43,814 bases of DNA, taken from positions 1 through 43,814 of the forward strand of contig JAQXTC010000048.1 in assembly GCA_029219285.1 (NCBI GenBank). The letters run 5' to 3'. The notes beneath the pieces are model-generated. The model was not told the DNA's origin, made no database searches, and saw only the letters and a program-made list of their open reading frames with translations. This document shows positions 25,812 through 34,067 of this stretch, piece by piece. Every line of letters begins with the position of its first letter. Position 1 is the stretch's first letter. The translations under genes and the position numbers were made by a program. The stretch comes from Clostridiaceae bacterium (GTDB lineage Bacteria > Bacillota > Clostridia > Clostridiales > Clostridiaceae).

Positions 25812-27131
25812 ATGAAATTTAAAGAAAGCATACTTATGGCCCTTAGGGATTTAAACAGGAGAAAAGGAAGAACAATTCTTACATCTTTAGGTATTACAAT
25901 AGGTACACTTCTTATAGTAACAATGGTGGGACTTGGAATTGGACTTCAGAACTTTATGGTAGCTACTGTTAATGATGAAGAATCAGCAAGACAAATAACT
26001 GTATTACCTTATAAGAATTATGATGATTCTGAAATGGATAATATTCAAGATATGGATGAGTTTGATGAAAATTATGGAAAAGTACTAGATAATAAATTAA
26101 TTAATAAAATCAAAGAAACTAATAAAGTAGAAACTATTATTGCACAGATATCTTTTTCACCATCTCAGATTAAATATAAAGATAAAGAATACTCTGGAAA
26201 TTTATCATGTGTTGCGAATAATGAAGGTGCAGAATATTTTTCAGATAGTAATATAGAGAATGTTAGAAGAAAAGAGAAGGATGATACATTAAAACCATTA
26301 AAGTATGGCGAGAAAATTGAGCCTAAAGACGGTGAAGTAGTGGTTGGAGAAGAGGTTGTAGATAGTTTGGATACAACAGCTGAAGATATCTTAAATCATG
26401 AAATTGAAATTATAGTAAATGAAGCAAACGGTATAAAAGTTCAACCTATGATAAAAAAGGTTAAAGTGGTTGGGGTAATTGATAAGAATTTTGATCTTTC
26501 TAATGCGATGATATTATCAATAAATGACCTTTCAGATTTAAAGGGATATCAAACATTCCAAAATAATTATTTTGAGAATAATGGATATGAAAGAATGGTA
26601 GTATTAGCTAATGATGTAGATAGCGTTGAATCTTTAAGCAATGAAATTAAAGACTTAGATTTTAAAACACAATCATCAATTGATGCTGCTAACAGTATTA
26701 AACAAACTATAGATGGAGTTAATACTGCATTTGCTGTTTTAGGTGTAATTGTATTAATCGTTGCAGCAATAGGAATAGTAAATACTATGTCTATGGCAGT
26801 TCTTGAAAGAACTAAAAGTATTGGTATTATGAAATCGTTAGGTGCAAATACAACTAATATAAGACAAATGTTTCTTGTTCAGTCCTCATTAATTGGATTT
26901 ATAGGAGGAGTATTTGGTATATTATTAGGAACAGGATTAACATCAATAGCACAGTATTTTATTAATTTAAAAGTATCTTATTCAGGTATGAATGCAAGTG
27001 TATCTGTAGGATTACCTTGGTACATGCTTTTATTAATATTAGTTTTTGCAATGATAATAGCTCTTGTTTCAGGAATTTATCCAGCAAATAAAGCTTCAAA
27101 GTTAGATCCTATTGAAGCTCTAAGAAGATAG
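25812..27131 (+). CDS. ABC transporter permease, MacB/FtsX family (1)
   Basis: A 439-aa permease subunit. The amphipathic start LMALRDLNRRKGRTILTSLGITIGTLL leads into the first transmembrane helix (about 21-44). A large extracytoplasmic MacB_PCD-like domain follows (about 50-300, acidic, including NIQDMDEFDENYG), then three C-terminal helices (about 305-330, 355-382 and 400-428). AVLERTKSIGIMKSLGA is the FtsX coupling helix and IYPANKASKLDPIEALRR the family ending. It would pair with the next gene as a heterodimer. Substrate unknown. Confidence 0.92.
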   Translation: MKFKESILMALRDLNRRKGRTILTSLGITIGTLLIVTMVGLGIGLQNFMVATVNDEESARQITVLPYKNYDDSEMDNIQDMDEFDENYGKVLDNKLINKIKETNKVETIIAQISFSPSQIKYKDKEYSGNLSCVANNEGAEYFSDSNIENVRRKEKDDTLKPLKYGEKIEPKDGEVVVGEEVVDSLDTTAEDILNHEIEIIVNEANGIKVQPMIKKVKVVGVIDKNFDLSNAMILSINDLSDLKGYQTFQNNYFENNGYERMVVLANDVDSVESLSNEIKDLDFKTQSSIDAANSIKQTIDGVNTAFAVLGVIVLIVAAIGIVNTMSMAVLERTKSIGIMKSLGANTTNIRQMFLVQSSLIGFIGGVFGILLGTGLTSIAQYFINLKVSYSGMNASVSVGLPWYMLLLILVFAMIIALVSGIYPANKASKLDPIEALRR

Positions 27132-27143
27132 GAGGCTAGAATA

Positions 27144-28460
27144 ATGAAGTTATCAGATAAAATAAAAATTGCTTTTAAAGATTTAATTAATAGAAAACTT
27201 AGAACAGTATTAACTGTAATAGCCATTTCAATTGGTTCATTATTACTTATTATAATGATGGGTATAGGTGATGGTGTTGTTAATCAATTTAAAGACATGG
27301 TTAATAGTTTTGGTGATACAAATTTAATTCAAGTTATGCCTATTGATGTCGATAAAGTAGGAAATGTAGATGTTTCAGGAGAGGTTACTATATCAACTGG
27401 TGATAAAAAAGATGATGTACAGTTAAATGAGCAAAAAGATGAACAAGATTATACTAAAAAAATAACTGATGAAGATGCTGCCAATTTAGAAAATATTGAT
27501 GGTGTAGAAAAAATTAAAGCAGAAATTACAGGGAATGCAACATCACTAAAATTAAGTGATAAAGATTATGTAGATAAAAATATATCTATAATTGGTGTTA
27601 GCTTTAAATATAATTATGATTATAGTGAAAAGCTAATAGCAGGTAAGAATTTAGAAGATGAAGACAATGATATTTTAGTTAGTGAGACTTTTATTAAGAA
27701 ACTTGGTGTAAGTGATAATGATGAGTTACTTGGAAAAGAAGTAACTATAAAAGCAGAGTATCCAAAGATGGAAGGTGTTGAAGTAAAAGCACCAAAAGAA
27801 GTTACAGGAAAAGTGGTAGGTATCTTACCTAGAAAGGATTATAGAGATACAGTAATCATGAGTGAAAAGAAAGCTAATTCTATAGCTGGATATTTTGAAA
27901 ATAAGGATGATTATTTTTCAACTAATGGATATTCACAAGTTGGTGTTTTTGTTAAAGAAGGAACTAAAGTAGCAGATATAAGTACAAAAATAAATAATGA
28001 ATATAAATATCAAACATTTTACTTAACTATGCTTAATAGTATATTTGATGCTATAGGTACAGTAATTAAGAGTATATTATCTATTGCCGGAATAATAGTA
28101 TTAATTGTTGCAGCACTTGGACTTGTTAATACGGTTGGAATGATACTTCAAGAAAAAAGAAAAATGATTGGTGTTATGAGATCTGTTGGAGGATCAAAGC
28201 ATAATATTAGAATGATATTTCTATTCCAATCAATTATGTTAGGTATCTTTGGTGGAGCAGTAGGAGCATTATTATCGTCTGCTGGTATAGTTTTTGCTAA
28301 TGAAGTTGTTACAAAAGGTAGTAGTTTTAAAATAGCATTAACTACAAATAATGTAGTAATTTCATTTGTAATTACTGTTATAATTTCATTAATTGCAGGT
28401 TTAATACCAGCAAGTAGAGCTGCAAAGCTTAATGTAGTTGAGGCTGTAGCTGAAGAATAG
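27144..28460 (+). CDS. ABC transporter permease, MacB/FtsX family (2)
   Basis: A 438-aa paralogue of the preceding permease with the same plan: IAFKDLINRKLRTVLTVIAISIGSLLL into helix 1, a large external domain (about 50-305) rich in Lys, Asp and Glu, and three C-terminal helices. The coupling motif is LQEKRKMIGVMRSVGGS and the end is LIPASRAAKLNVVEAVAEE. The external domains of the two permeases differ strongly although the membrane parts are alike, which suggests a heterodimer. No two-component system or accessory periplasmic-type protein is adjacent. The operon ends in a terminator at 28522. Confidence 0.92.
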   Translation: MKLSDKIKIAFKDLINRKLRTVLTVIAISIGSLLLIIMMGIGDGVVNQFKDMVNSFGDTNLIQVMPIDVDKVGNVDVSGEVTISTGDKKDDVQLNEQKDEQDYTKKITDEDAANLENIDGVEKIKAEITGNATSLKLSDKDYVDKNISIIGVSFKYNYDYSEKLIAGKNLEDEDNDILVSETFIKKLGVSDNDELLGKEVTIKAEYPKMEGVEVKAPKEVTGKVVGILPRKDYRDTVIMSEKKANSIAGYFENKDDYFSTNGYSQVGVFVKEGTKVADISTKINNEYKYQTFYLTMLNSIFDAIGTVIKSILSIAGIIVLIVAALGLVNTVGMILQEKRKMIGVMRSVGGSKHNIRMIFLFQSIMLGIFGGAVGALLSSAGIVFANEVVTKGSSFKIALTTNNVVISFVITVIISLIAGLIPASRAAKLNVVEAVAEE

Positions 28461-28521
28461 AGATAATGATGAAAACTAATAATTATAATTTGATAACCCT
28501 TTAATATTTTTATATTATATG

Positions 28522-28553
28522 AGAAGAAGGCTTATGTTAGCCTTCTTCTTTTT
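28522..28553 (+). terminator. Terminator after the ABC operon
   Basis: Perfect 11-bp stem AGAAGAAGGCT / AGCCTTCTTCT, 6-base loop, then TTTTT. Confidence 0.9.
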
Positions 28554-28591
28554 CATAAAGCTCAATACTTTAATTCTGTTTTATATTTATT

Positions 28592-28972
28592 TTAAAAGAT
28601 ATTTTCAATAGTAGTTTGATGAAGTTGCTTTATATTTGTAGCTGAGTTTTTAAGAGATTTAACTGATATTATGCTTTCCATGTGATTTTCCTCTTTAGTA
28701 TAAATTGATAGCTGTATAGCTTCATCAGTTATATGATCATAATCATTATGATTTACATAAACTGATACTATAACTTCTTCATCTTCAATTAATTCAATTA
28801 AATCAAGTGACTTATTTTGAGCTTCTTGCCAATCACCGAGTTCTATTAATTCATATATTTCTTCAGTATATAAAATAATGTCATCACATAAGTTTAGCAA
28901 AATATTATTAGCATAAAAAACAAAACCCAATAAAAGACCAAAAATTATTATGGTAGCTATGGTGTTTTTCAT
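28592..28972 (-). CDS. DUF4363 family protein
   Basis: A 126-aa protein with one N-terminal hydrophobic segment (about 4-22) and an acidic helical remainder (LIELGDWQEAQNKSLDLIELIEDEE), the pattern of DUF4363, a clostridial family of unknown function. It overlaps the upstream DUF421 gene by four bases (ATGA), which indicates tight translational coupling and a joint role at the membrane. Confidence 0.82.
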   Translation of the reverse strand: MKNTIATIIIFGLLLGFVFYANNILLNLCDDIILYTEEIYELIELGDWQEAQNKSLDLIELIEDEEVIVSVYVNHNDYDHITDEAIQLSIYTKEENHMESIISVKSLKNSATNIKQLHQTTIENIF

Positions 28973-29727
28973 TTGTTACACTCCTTTTCATATTCATCAT
29001 ATAGTTGATATCTAAATTTACCATTTGTATCATACATAGCTAAAAATACTTTATCCATAGAATCGATATTGTGATTTTTTAATACATTTTCAATCCATTT
29101 CTTGTCTTTATTAATAGATGTCAAAGCATTTAAATTAATTTTTCCATCCGTAACAAGAATCTTTGGAAGAAAAGGTTTGCTTTCAGAATTTGATTTATTA
29201 GAACTTGAATTCGATTCTTTTTTTGTAGTGTTTGCATCAGAATTACCAGAGAATGAAGAAGAAGCACTACTAGAATTTGAACTGGATGACTTTGGCAATA
29301 TAGATAATTGACCATTGTTTTCTAATATTGCATATTGGATTTCTTCTAAATCAAAATAGCCTGCTAAACGTAATTCTTCTAGAAGTTCATCTAAATGAAT
29401 TTGTTGCTTCTTTATAACATTGTAATTAATTTTACTGTTATATATTAAAATGCATGGTTCACCATCTACTATTTTCCTAGCATATTGGCTTTTAAGTTGA
29501 ATTTGAGATAGAATAGTCTTCATAAAAAGTAATGTAATTATAGGAATAACTCCTAATAGAAGCGGAAACCTTGTATCTTGCATTGGCAATGAAGCTAAAT
29601 CAGATATCATTATAGTTATTACAAATTCATAAGGTTGAAGTTCTCCTATCTGTCTTTTTCCCATAAGACGCATAACAGCAACTACTAGGGTATATAAAAT
29701 TGCAGTTCTAATAAATACTATAAGCAT
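28969..29727 (-). CDS. DUF421 family membrane protein (YetF-like)
   Basis: A 252-aa protein with N-terminal helices at about 2-20, 34-49 and 53-74. LMGKRQIGELQPYEFVITIMISDLASLPMQD is the DUF421 signature. The cytoplasmic DUF421 domain includes DGEPCILIYNSKIN and DLEEIQYAILENNGQLSILPK. At residues 147-183 comes an unusual insert of almost only Ser, Asn, Lys and Glu, followed by a conserved ending with VTDGKINLNAL. Relatives in Bacillus include YetF and spore proteins of the same fold; the function is poorly known. It is coupled to a DUF4363 gene. Confidence 0.88.
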   Translation of the reverse strand: MLIVFIRTAILYTLVVAVMRLMGKRQIGELQPYEFVITIMISDLASLPMQDTRFPLLLGVIPIITLLFMKTILSQIQLKSQYARKIVDGEPCILIYNSKINYNVIKKQQIHLDELLEELRLAGYFDLEEIQYAILENNGQLSILPKSSSSNSSSASSSFSGNSDANTTKKESNSSSNKSNSESKPFLPKILVTDGKINLNALTSINKDKKWIENVLKNHNIDSMDKVFLAMYDTNGKFRYQLYDEYEKECNK

Positions 29728-29928
29728 TATGTTAACACTCCTCTAATTCTTTAATAAAAAACATCTTAAATTAGTATTTCTTTAATGGGAAAAAATATTC
29801 TATAATCTTTTGTATTGGACTGGTAATTTTAGTGTGTAAGAAATGTAGTTTTTTGAGGATATTTTTGGGTTATTGTATATAATATAAATAGGGAACTTTT
29901 GTTTTAAAAACGGGAGGAGAGAAGAGTT

Positions 29929-31581
29929 ATGGAGAAAATTAAGATTGAACTTGAAAATAATGAAGTTATATTAGTTGATAAAGGCATAACATTTAAAGAA
30001 GTAGTGGACAATTATTTTAATGATGAGGACATAGTTCTTTGTGATTTAAATGGAAGCTTTTATGAATTATCATTAGAGATACCTTTTGGAGGACGATTAA
30101 AAACTATAAACTCTAATAGCGATATGGGGTGGAAGGTATATTCTAGAACACTTCAGTTTATATTTATAAAAGTTATTAAGGATATGTTCCCAGAAGCCAA
30201 GATAACAATAGAGCATTCAATTTCTAAGGGGATTTTTGGAGAGATAGAAAAAGATAGTCCTTTAAATGATGATGAAGTTAATAAAATTAAAGAAAAGATG
30301 AAGGAAATAATAGATAAGGATATTCCAATAAAGAGAACAGTAGTGGATATAAGTCAAATAGATGATATTATAGTTGATAGTGATGAGGAGAGAAAGATAA
30401 AATTATTTAAACAATGTGATGCTAAAAAGGTTAAATTGTATGAACTTGATGGTGTCTATGATTATTTTTATGGTGAAATGGCATATTCTACAGGAATAAT
30501 AAAAGCATTTGATCTAATAACTTATGAACATGGCTTTATTTTAAGAAATCCACCAGTAGGTGACGTATATAATTTGCAGCCTTTTAAAGAACAAAAGAAA
30601 CTTGCAAAAATATTCTATGAGACAAAAGAATGGCTAAAAATAATAGGAATTAGTGAGATTAGCGATTTAAATGAAAAAATAATCAATAATGATTTAAAGG
30701 ATGTTATTCTTGTATCAGAGGCATTACATGAAAAGAAAATTGCTTATATAGCTGATGAAATAAAAAATAGAAATGATGTGAAAGTAGTATTGATTGCAGG
30801 ACCATCATCATCTGGTAAAACCACATTTGCAAATAGGCTAGCTATTCAAACTAGAGTTAATGGACTTATTCCAATACCTATTTCATTAGATGATTATTTT
30901 GTCTCTAGAGATAAGACCCCTAGAGATGAAAATGGAGATTATGATTTTGAATCGATATATGCAATAGATTTGGATTTATTTAATGAAAATTTGATGTCGC
31001 TTTTAGATGGAAAGGAAGTTGAAATACCCTCTTATAATTTTAGAACAGGAAAAAGGGAATGGAATGGCAATAAACTTAAATTACCTGAGAATGGAGTTTT
31101 AATAGTTGAAGGAATTCATGGATTAAATCCAATACTTACTGATAAAATTCCAGATGAAAATAAATTTAAAATTTATATCTCTGCATTAACTCAATTAAAT
31201 TTTGATAATCATAACAGGATAGCAACAACTGATGTTAGAAAGATTAGAAGAATAGTAAGGGATTATCTTTCTAGGGGATATGGTGCAGAAGATACATTAA
31301 AGATGTGGCCATCTATTAAAGCTGGAGAGAAGAAAAATATTTTTATATATCAAGAAGAAGCAGATGTTATGTTTAATTCAACACTTGTATATGAATTAAG
31401 TGTTTTGAAGTCTTATGCTATAAAAGAACTTGATAAAATTAAACCAGGAAGTACGGTATATCATGAAGCACAAAGACTTAAATGCTTTTTGAGTTTTTTT
31501 AAAGAAATAGAATTTGATGATGTTCCAGACAATTCTCTATTACGTGAATTTATTGGAGGTAGCTGTTTTTATAAATATTAG
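29929..31581 (+). CDS. Nucleoside (uridine) kinase with ThrRS-like N-terminal domains
   Basis: A 550-aa protein. Residues about 1-60 resemble a TGS domain, and about 70-200 resemble the second additional domain of threonyl-tRNA synthetase (IEHSISKGIFGEIE). The C-terminal half is a uridine kinase/phosphoribulokinase-like P-loop kinase with Walker A GPSSSGKTT (residues 291-299), DDYFVSRDKTPRDENGDYDFES, and VEGIHGLNP as Walker B region. The kinase would phosphorylate a nucleoside such as uridine or cytidine; the purpose of the tRNA-synthetase-like part is not known. It is a single gene with GGGAGGAG ribosome binding site and its own terminator. Confidence 0.9.
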   Translation: MEKIKIELENNEVILVDKGITFKEVVDNYFNDEDIVLCDLNGSFYELSLEIPFGGRLKTINSNSDMGWKVYSRTLQFIFIKVIKDMFPEAKITIEHSISKGIFGEIEKDSPLNDDEVNKIKEKMKEIIDKDIPIKRTVVDISQIDDIIVDSDEERKIKLFKQCDAKKVKLYELDGVYDYFYGEMAYSTGIIKAFDLITYEHGFILRNPPVGDVYNLQPFKEQKKLAKIFYETKEWLKIIGISEISDLNEKIINNDLKDVILVSEALHEKKIAYIADEIKNRNDVKVVLIAGPSSSGKTTFANRLAIQTRVNGLIPIPISLDDYFVSRDKTPRDENGDYDFESIYAIDLDLFNENLMSLLDGKEVEIPSYNFRTGKREWNGNKLKLPENGVLIVEGIHGLNPILTDKIPDENKFKIYISALTQLNFDNHNRIATTDVRKIRRIVRDYLSRGYGAEDTLKMWPSIKAGEKKNIFIYQEEADVMFNSTLVYELSVLKSYAIKELDKIKPGSTVYHEAQRLKCFLSFFKEIEFDDVPDNSLLREFIGGSCFYKY

Positions 31582-31602
31582 ACAAATATTTTTAATTTAG
31601 AT

Positions 31603-31629
31603 GATAGACTAATTTTTAGTCTATCTTTT
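31603..31629 (+). terminator. Terminator after the nucleoside kinase
   Basis: Perfect 10-bp stem GATAGACTAA / TTAGTCTATC with a 3-base loop and TTTT. Confidence 0.82.
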
Positions 31630-31693
31630 CTTGTGAAAAATTTTAAAAAATAAATCTTACATATATAAAACTATAAAAAATAAGTTAATTCGG

Positions 31694-31729
31694 ATTTTCA
31701 TTGATAATAATATGAAAATTACTTAAACT
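31694..31729 (+). promoter_or_regulatory. Candidate promoter and operator of sdaAB-sdaAA
   Basis: -35 TTGATA (31701-31706), 17-bp spacer, -10 TAAACT (31724-31729). An inverted repeat ATTTTCAT (31694-31701) / ATGAAAAT (31712-31719) encloses the -35, so a regulator bound there would block the promoter. Confidence 0.4.
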
Positions 31730-31765
31730 ATTTATGTAGAATTATGAATTATTAAGGAGAAAAAT

Positions 31766-32446
31766 ATGAAAAATCCAAGTGTTTTTGATATACTGGGACC
31801 TATAATGGTTGGACCATCAAGTTCACATACGGCAGGTGCAGCAAGACTCGGAAAGGTGGCTAGAAGCATTGCTGGAGAAGAAATTAAAAAAGTAACTTTC
31901 TTGCTTCATGGTTCCTTTGCAAAAACTTATAAAGGTCATGGGACTGATAGAGCATTACTTGCAGGAATTCTTGGAATGGAACCAAGCGATGCAAGACTTA
32001 GAGATGCAATAGTAATTGCTAAAAATCAAGGACTAGAATTCGAATTTGTTGAATCAGATTTAGGTGATGTACATCCTAATACAGTTAAGTTTTTAATGGA
32101 AACTGAAGAGGGTACAAGATGTGATGTTATGGGTTCATCAATAGGAGGTGGAAGTATTGTAATTACTGAGGTTAATAGTAATTCAGTTGAATTTACAGGA
32201 GAATATCCAACACTGATTATTTCTAATATTGATGTTCCAGGGGTAGTTTCTAAAGTGACTACAGTATTATCAAATAGGAATATTAATATTGCCTTCATGA
32301 AAGTTTTTAGAAGTCAAAAAGGAAAAGAGGCTAATATGGTTTTTGAAGTGGATCATAAACTTGATGAAGAAATAATAGAAGAAATATGTAATATAGATTC
32401 AATTAAAAAGGTTATTAACATAAATCCAGTTACGGAGGATGAATAG
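31766..32446 (+). CDS. sdaAB: L-serine dehydratase, beta subunit
   Basis: A 226-aa subunit of the iron-sulfur L-serine ammonia-lyase, which converts serine to pyruvate and ammonia. DILGPIMVGPSSSHTAGAAR at the N-terminus and GHGTDRALLAGILGM identify the beta domain. An ACT domain occupies about residues 148-226 (TLIISNIDVPGVVSKVTTVL). AAGGAG precedes the ATG. It is followed after one base by the alpha subunit, the two-gene arrangement of clostridia and Bacillus, where Escherichia has one fused chain. Confidence 0.95.
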   Translation: MKNPSVFDILGPIMVGPSSSHTAGAARLGKVARSIAGEEIKKVTFLLHGSFAKTYKGHGTDRALLAGILGMEPSDARLRDAIVIAKNQGLEFEFVESDLGDVHPNTVKFLMETEEGTRCDVMGSSIGGGSIVITEVNSNSVEFTGEYPTLIISNIDVPGVVSKVTTVLSNRNINIAFMKVFRSQKGKEANMVFEVDHKLDEEIIEEICNIDSIKKVININPVTEDE

Positions 32447-32447
32447 T

Positions 32448-33329
32448 ATGGACATAGCAAGAAGTGGTGAAGATCTTCTACGTATATGTGAAGAAGAAAA
32501 AATTAGTTTAAGTGAGTACGCAATAAGAAGAGAAATGGAAGATAGGGATGTATCTAGAGAAGAACTTTTTTATAAGATGAAAAAGAATCTAGATGTTATG
32601 GCAAAATCAGCTAATGATGCTATGGAGAAAGAAGTTTATTCTGTAAGTGGACTTATTGGTGGTGATTCTTATAAATTAAAGCAGTACTTAGATAGAGGAG
32701 AAACTCTTACTGGGGAAACGATGGTACTTGGAATGGCAATGGCATTATCTTCTTCAGAGGTTAATGCATCAATGGGGAAGATAGTAGCATGTCCAACAGC
32801 TGGTTCTTGTGGTATTTTGCCAGCAGTTGTATTAACAGCAGGTAAGAAGCTTGGAAAGAATACAGATGAATTAGTAAAAGCTTTATTTACTGCAGCAGCT
32901 GTAGGCATGATAATTGGAATGAATGCAACTCTTTCGGGGGCAGAAGGTGGATGCCAGGCAGAATGTGGATCTGCAGCTGCAATGGGGTCAGCTGCAGTAG
33001 TTGAAATGATGGGGGGAACACCTAAGATGGCATTAGATGCAGGGGCTATAGTATTAAAGAATATATTAGGTCTTGTGTGTGATCCTGTTGCAGGACTTGT
33101 AGAAATTCCATGTGCTAAAAGAAATGCATCAGGAGCAGTGAGTGCTTTGGCTACAGCTGATCTTGTAATGGCGGGTATAGAGTCGAAAATTCCATTTGAT
33201 GATACTGTTGAAGCCATGTATAAAGTGGGAAAGGCATTGCCAACATCTTTAAGAGAAACTGCTTTGGGAGGCGTAGCGATTACAAATGCAGGTTTAATGC
33301 TAAAGAAGAAGGTTTACGGAGAAGAATAA
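32448..33329 (+). CDS. sdaAA: L-serine dehydratase, alpha subunit
   Basis: A 293-aa catalytic subunit that binds an oxygen-labile [4Fe-4S] cluster. Candidate cluster cysteines are in CPTAGSCGILPAVV, EGGCQAECGSAAAMGSAA and CDPVAGLVEIPC. I place the start at the ATG at 32448, nine bases after CGGAGG (32433-32438); the in-frame ATG at 32439 abuts that site. The last 17 bases carry the -35 box of the downstream thiamine transcription unit. Confidence 0.95.
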   Translation: MDIARSGEDLLRICEEEKISLSEYAIRREMEDRDVSREELFYKMKKNLDVMAKSANDAMEKEVYSVSGLIGGDSYKLKQYLDRGETLTGETMVLGMAMALSSSEVNASMGKIVACPTAGSCGILPAVVLTAGKKLGKNTDELVKALFTAAAVGMIIGMNATLSGAEGGCQAECGSAAAMGSAAVVEMMGGTPKMALDAGAIVLKNILGLVCDPVAGLVEIPCAKRNASGAVSALATADLVMAGIESKIPFDDTVEAMYKVGKALPTSLRETALGGVAITNAGLMLKKKVYGEE

Positions 33330-33341
33330 TAGTGGTAAAAT
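33313..33341 (+). promoter_or_regulatory. Candidate promoter of the thiW-thiD unit
   Basis: -35 TTTACG (33313-33318, inside sdaAA), 17-bp spacer, -10 TAAAAT (33336-33341). Transcription from here would begin just before the riboswitch. Confidence 0.5.
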
Positions 33342-33357
33342 AATTAAAGAATTACAT

Positions 33358-33448
33358 AGTTTGCTAGGGGAGCTAAAAAAGGCTGAGAATGAAGATGTAT
33401 CTTCTAAACCCTCTACCTGATGTGGTTAGTACCACCGTAGGGAAGTTT
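33358..33448 (+). promoter_or_regulatory. TPP riboswitch (THI element)
   Basis: All conserved core pieces occur in order: GGGGAGC (33367-33373), GGCTGAGA (33381-33388), a variable hairpin GAAGA/TCTTC, ACCCT (33408-33412), CTACCTGAT, the GTGG/CCAC stem and CGTAGGGAAG (33436-33445). Base pairing AGGG-CCCT and CTAC-GTAG is intact. It senses thiamine pyrophosphate and, with the terminator at 33508, should shut off thiW-thiD when TPP is abundant. Confidence 0.95.
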
Positions 33449-33507
33449 TCGTTTAGTGTAAAGATTTAATTAACAATCTGAAATAAATTTAATTTTTTAT
33501 ATATAAG

Positions 33508-33534
33508 CATAGCTTCCTGGAAGCTATGTTTTTT
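33508..33534 (+). terminator. Riboswitch-controlled terminator
   Basis: Stem CATAGCTT / AAGCTATG with loop CCTGG, followed by TTTTTT. It lies between the TPP aptamer and thiW, so it is the expression platform. Confidence 0.88.
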
Positions 33535-33562
33535 ATTTTATTTGGGAAGTAGGTAAAGAATA

Positions 33563-34066
33563 ATGAACAAAAGAAATATAGCCTATAAATTGGCTATAAG
33601 TGGTGTGCTTATTGCTATAGCGACTATTTTTGGAACATTTTCTATCCCTGTATTTGGGGCGAAAATGTCGCCAGTTCAACATTTTATTAATGTTGTAACA
33701 GCAGTTATTTTAGGACCAGCATATGCATGTGGAAATGCATTTATTACTTCAATTTTAAGAAATGCTGTTGGTACAGGGAGTCTTTTGGCATTTCCGGGAA
33801 GTATGGTTGGAGCTCTTTTGGCAGGTCTCTTTTATAAGAAGTTTAAAACAACGATTACTGCTTTAATTGGAGAGGTGATAGGTACAGGAATAATTGGAGC
33901 AATTCTTTGTTATCCTATAACAAAATTATTGCTTGGTAAGGATGTAGCATTATTTGCATATGTGATTCCTTTTTCCATAAGTTGTATAGGGGGCTCATTA
34001 ATTGCTTTTATATTTTTAAATGTACCACAGATTAAAAAGATATTAAAACTTAAGGGGGAAAAATAA
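33563..34066 (+). CDS. thiW: ThiW, energy-coupling-factor S component for thiazole
   Basis: A 167-aa integral membrane protein with five or six hydrophobic segments. YKLAISGVLIAIATIFGTFSIPVFGAK and the loop FITSILRNAVGTGSLLAFPGSMVGALLAG match the ThiW family, S components proposed to bring in the thiazole precursor of thiamine through a shared ECF module. Substrate assignment rests on genomic association in the family. It sits directly under a TPP riboswitch and one base before thiD, and no ECF A/A'/T genes lie in the window. Confidence 0.92.
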   Translation: MNKRNIAYKLAISGVLIAIATIFGTFSIPVFGAKMSPVQHFINVVTAVILGPAYACGNAFITSILRNAVGTGSLLAFPGSMVGALLAGLFYKKFKTTITALIGEVIGTGIIGAILCYPITKLLLGKDVALFAYVIPFSISCIGGSLIAFIFLNVPQIKKILKLKGEK

Positions 34067-34067
34067 A

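Noticed and set aside
32669-33217. Long antisense frames inside sdaAA, thiD, argJ, recQ and the Na/Pi gene
   Set aside because: Low-complexity translations opposite well-recognised genes, without ribosome binding sites; codon-bias shadows.
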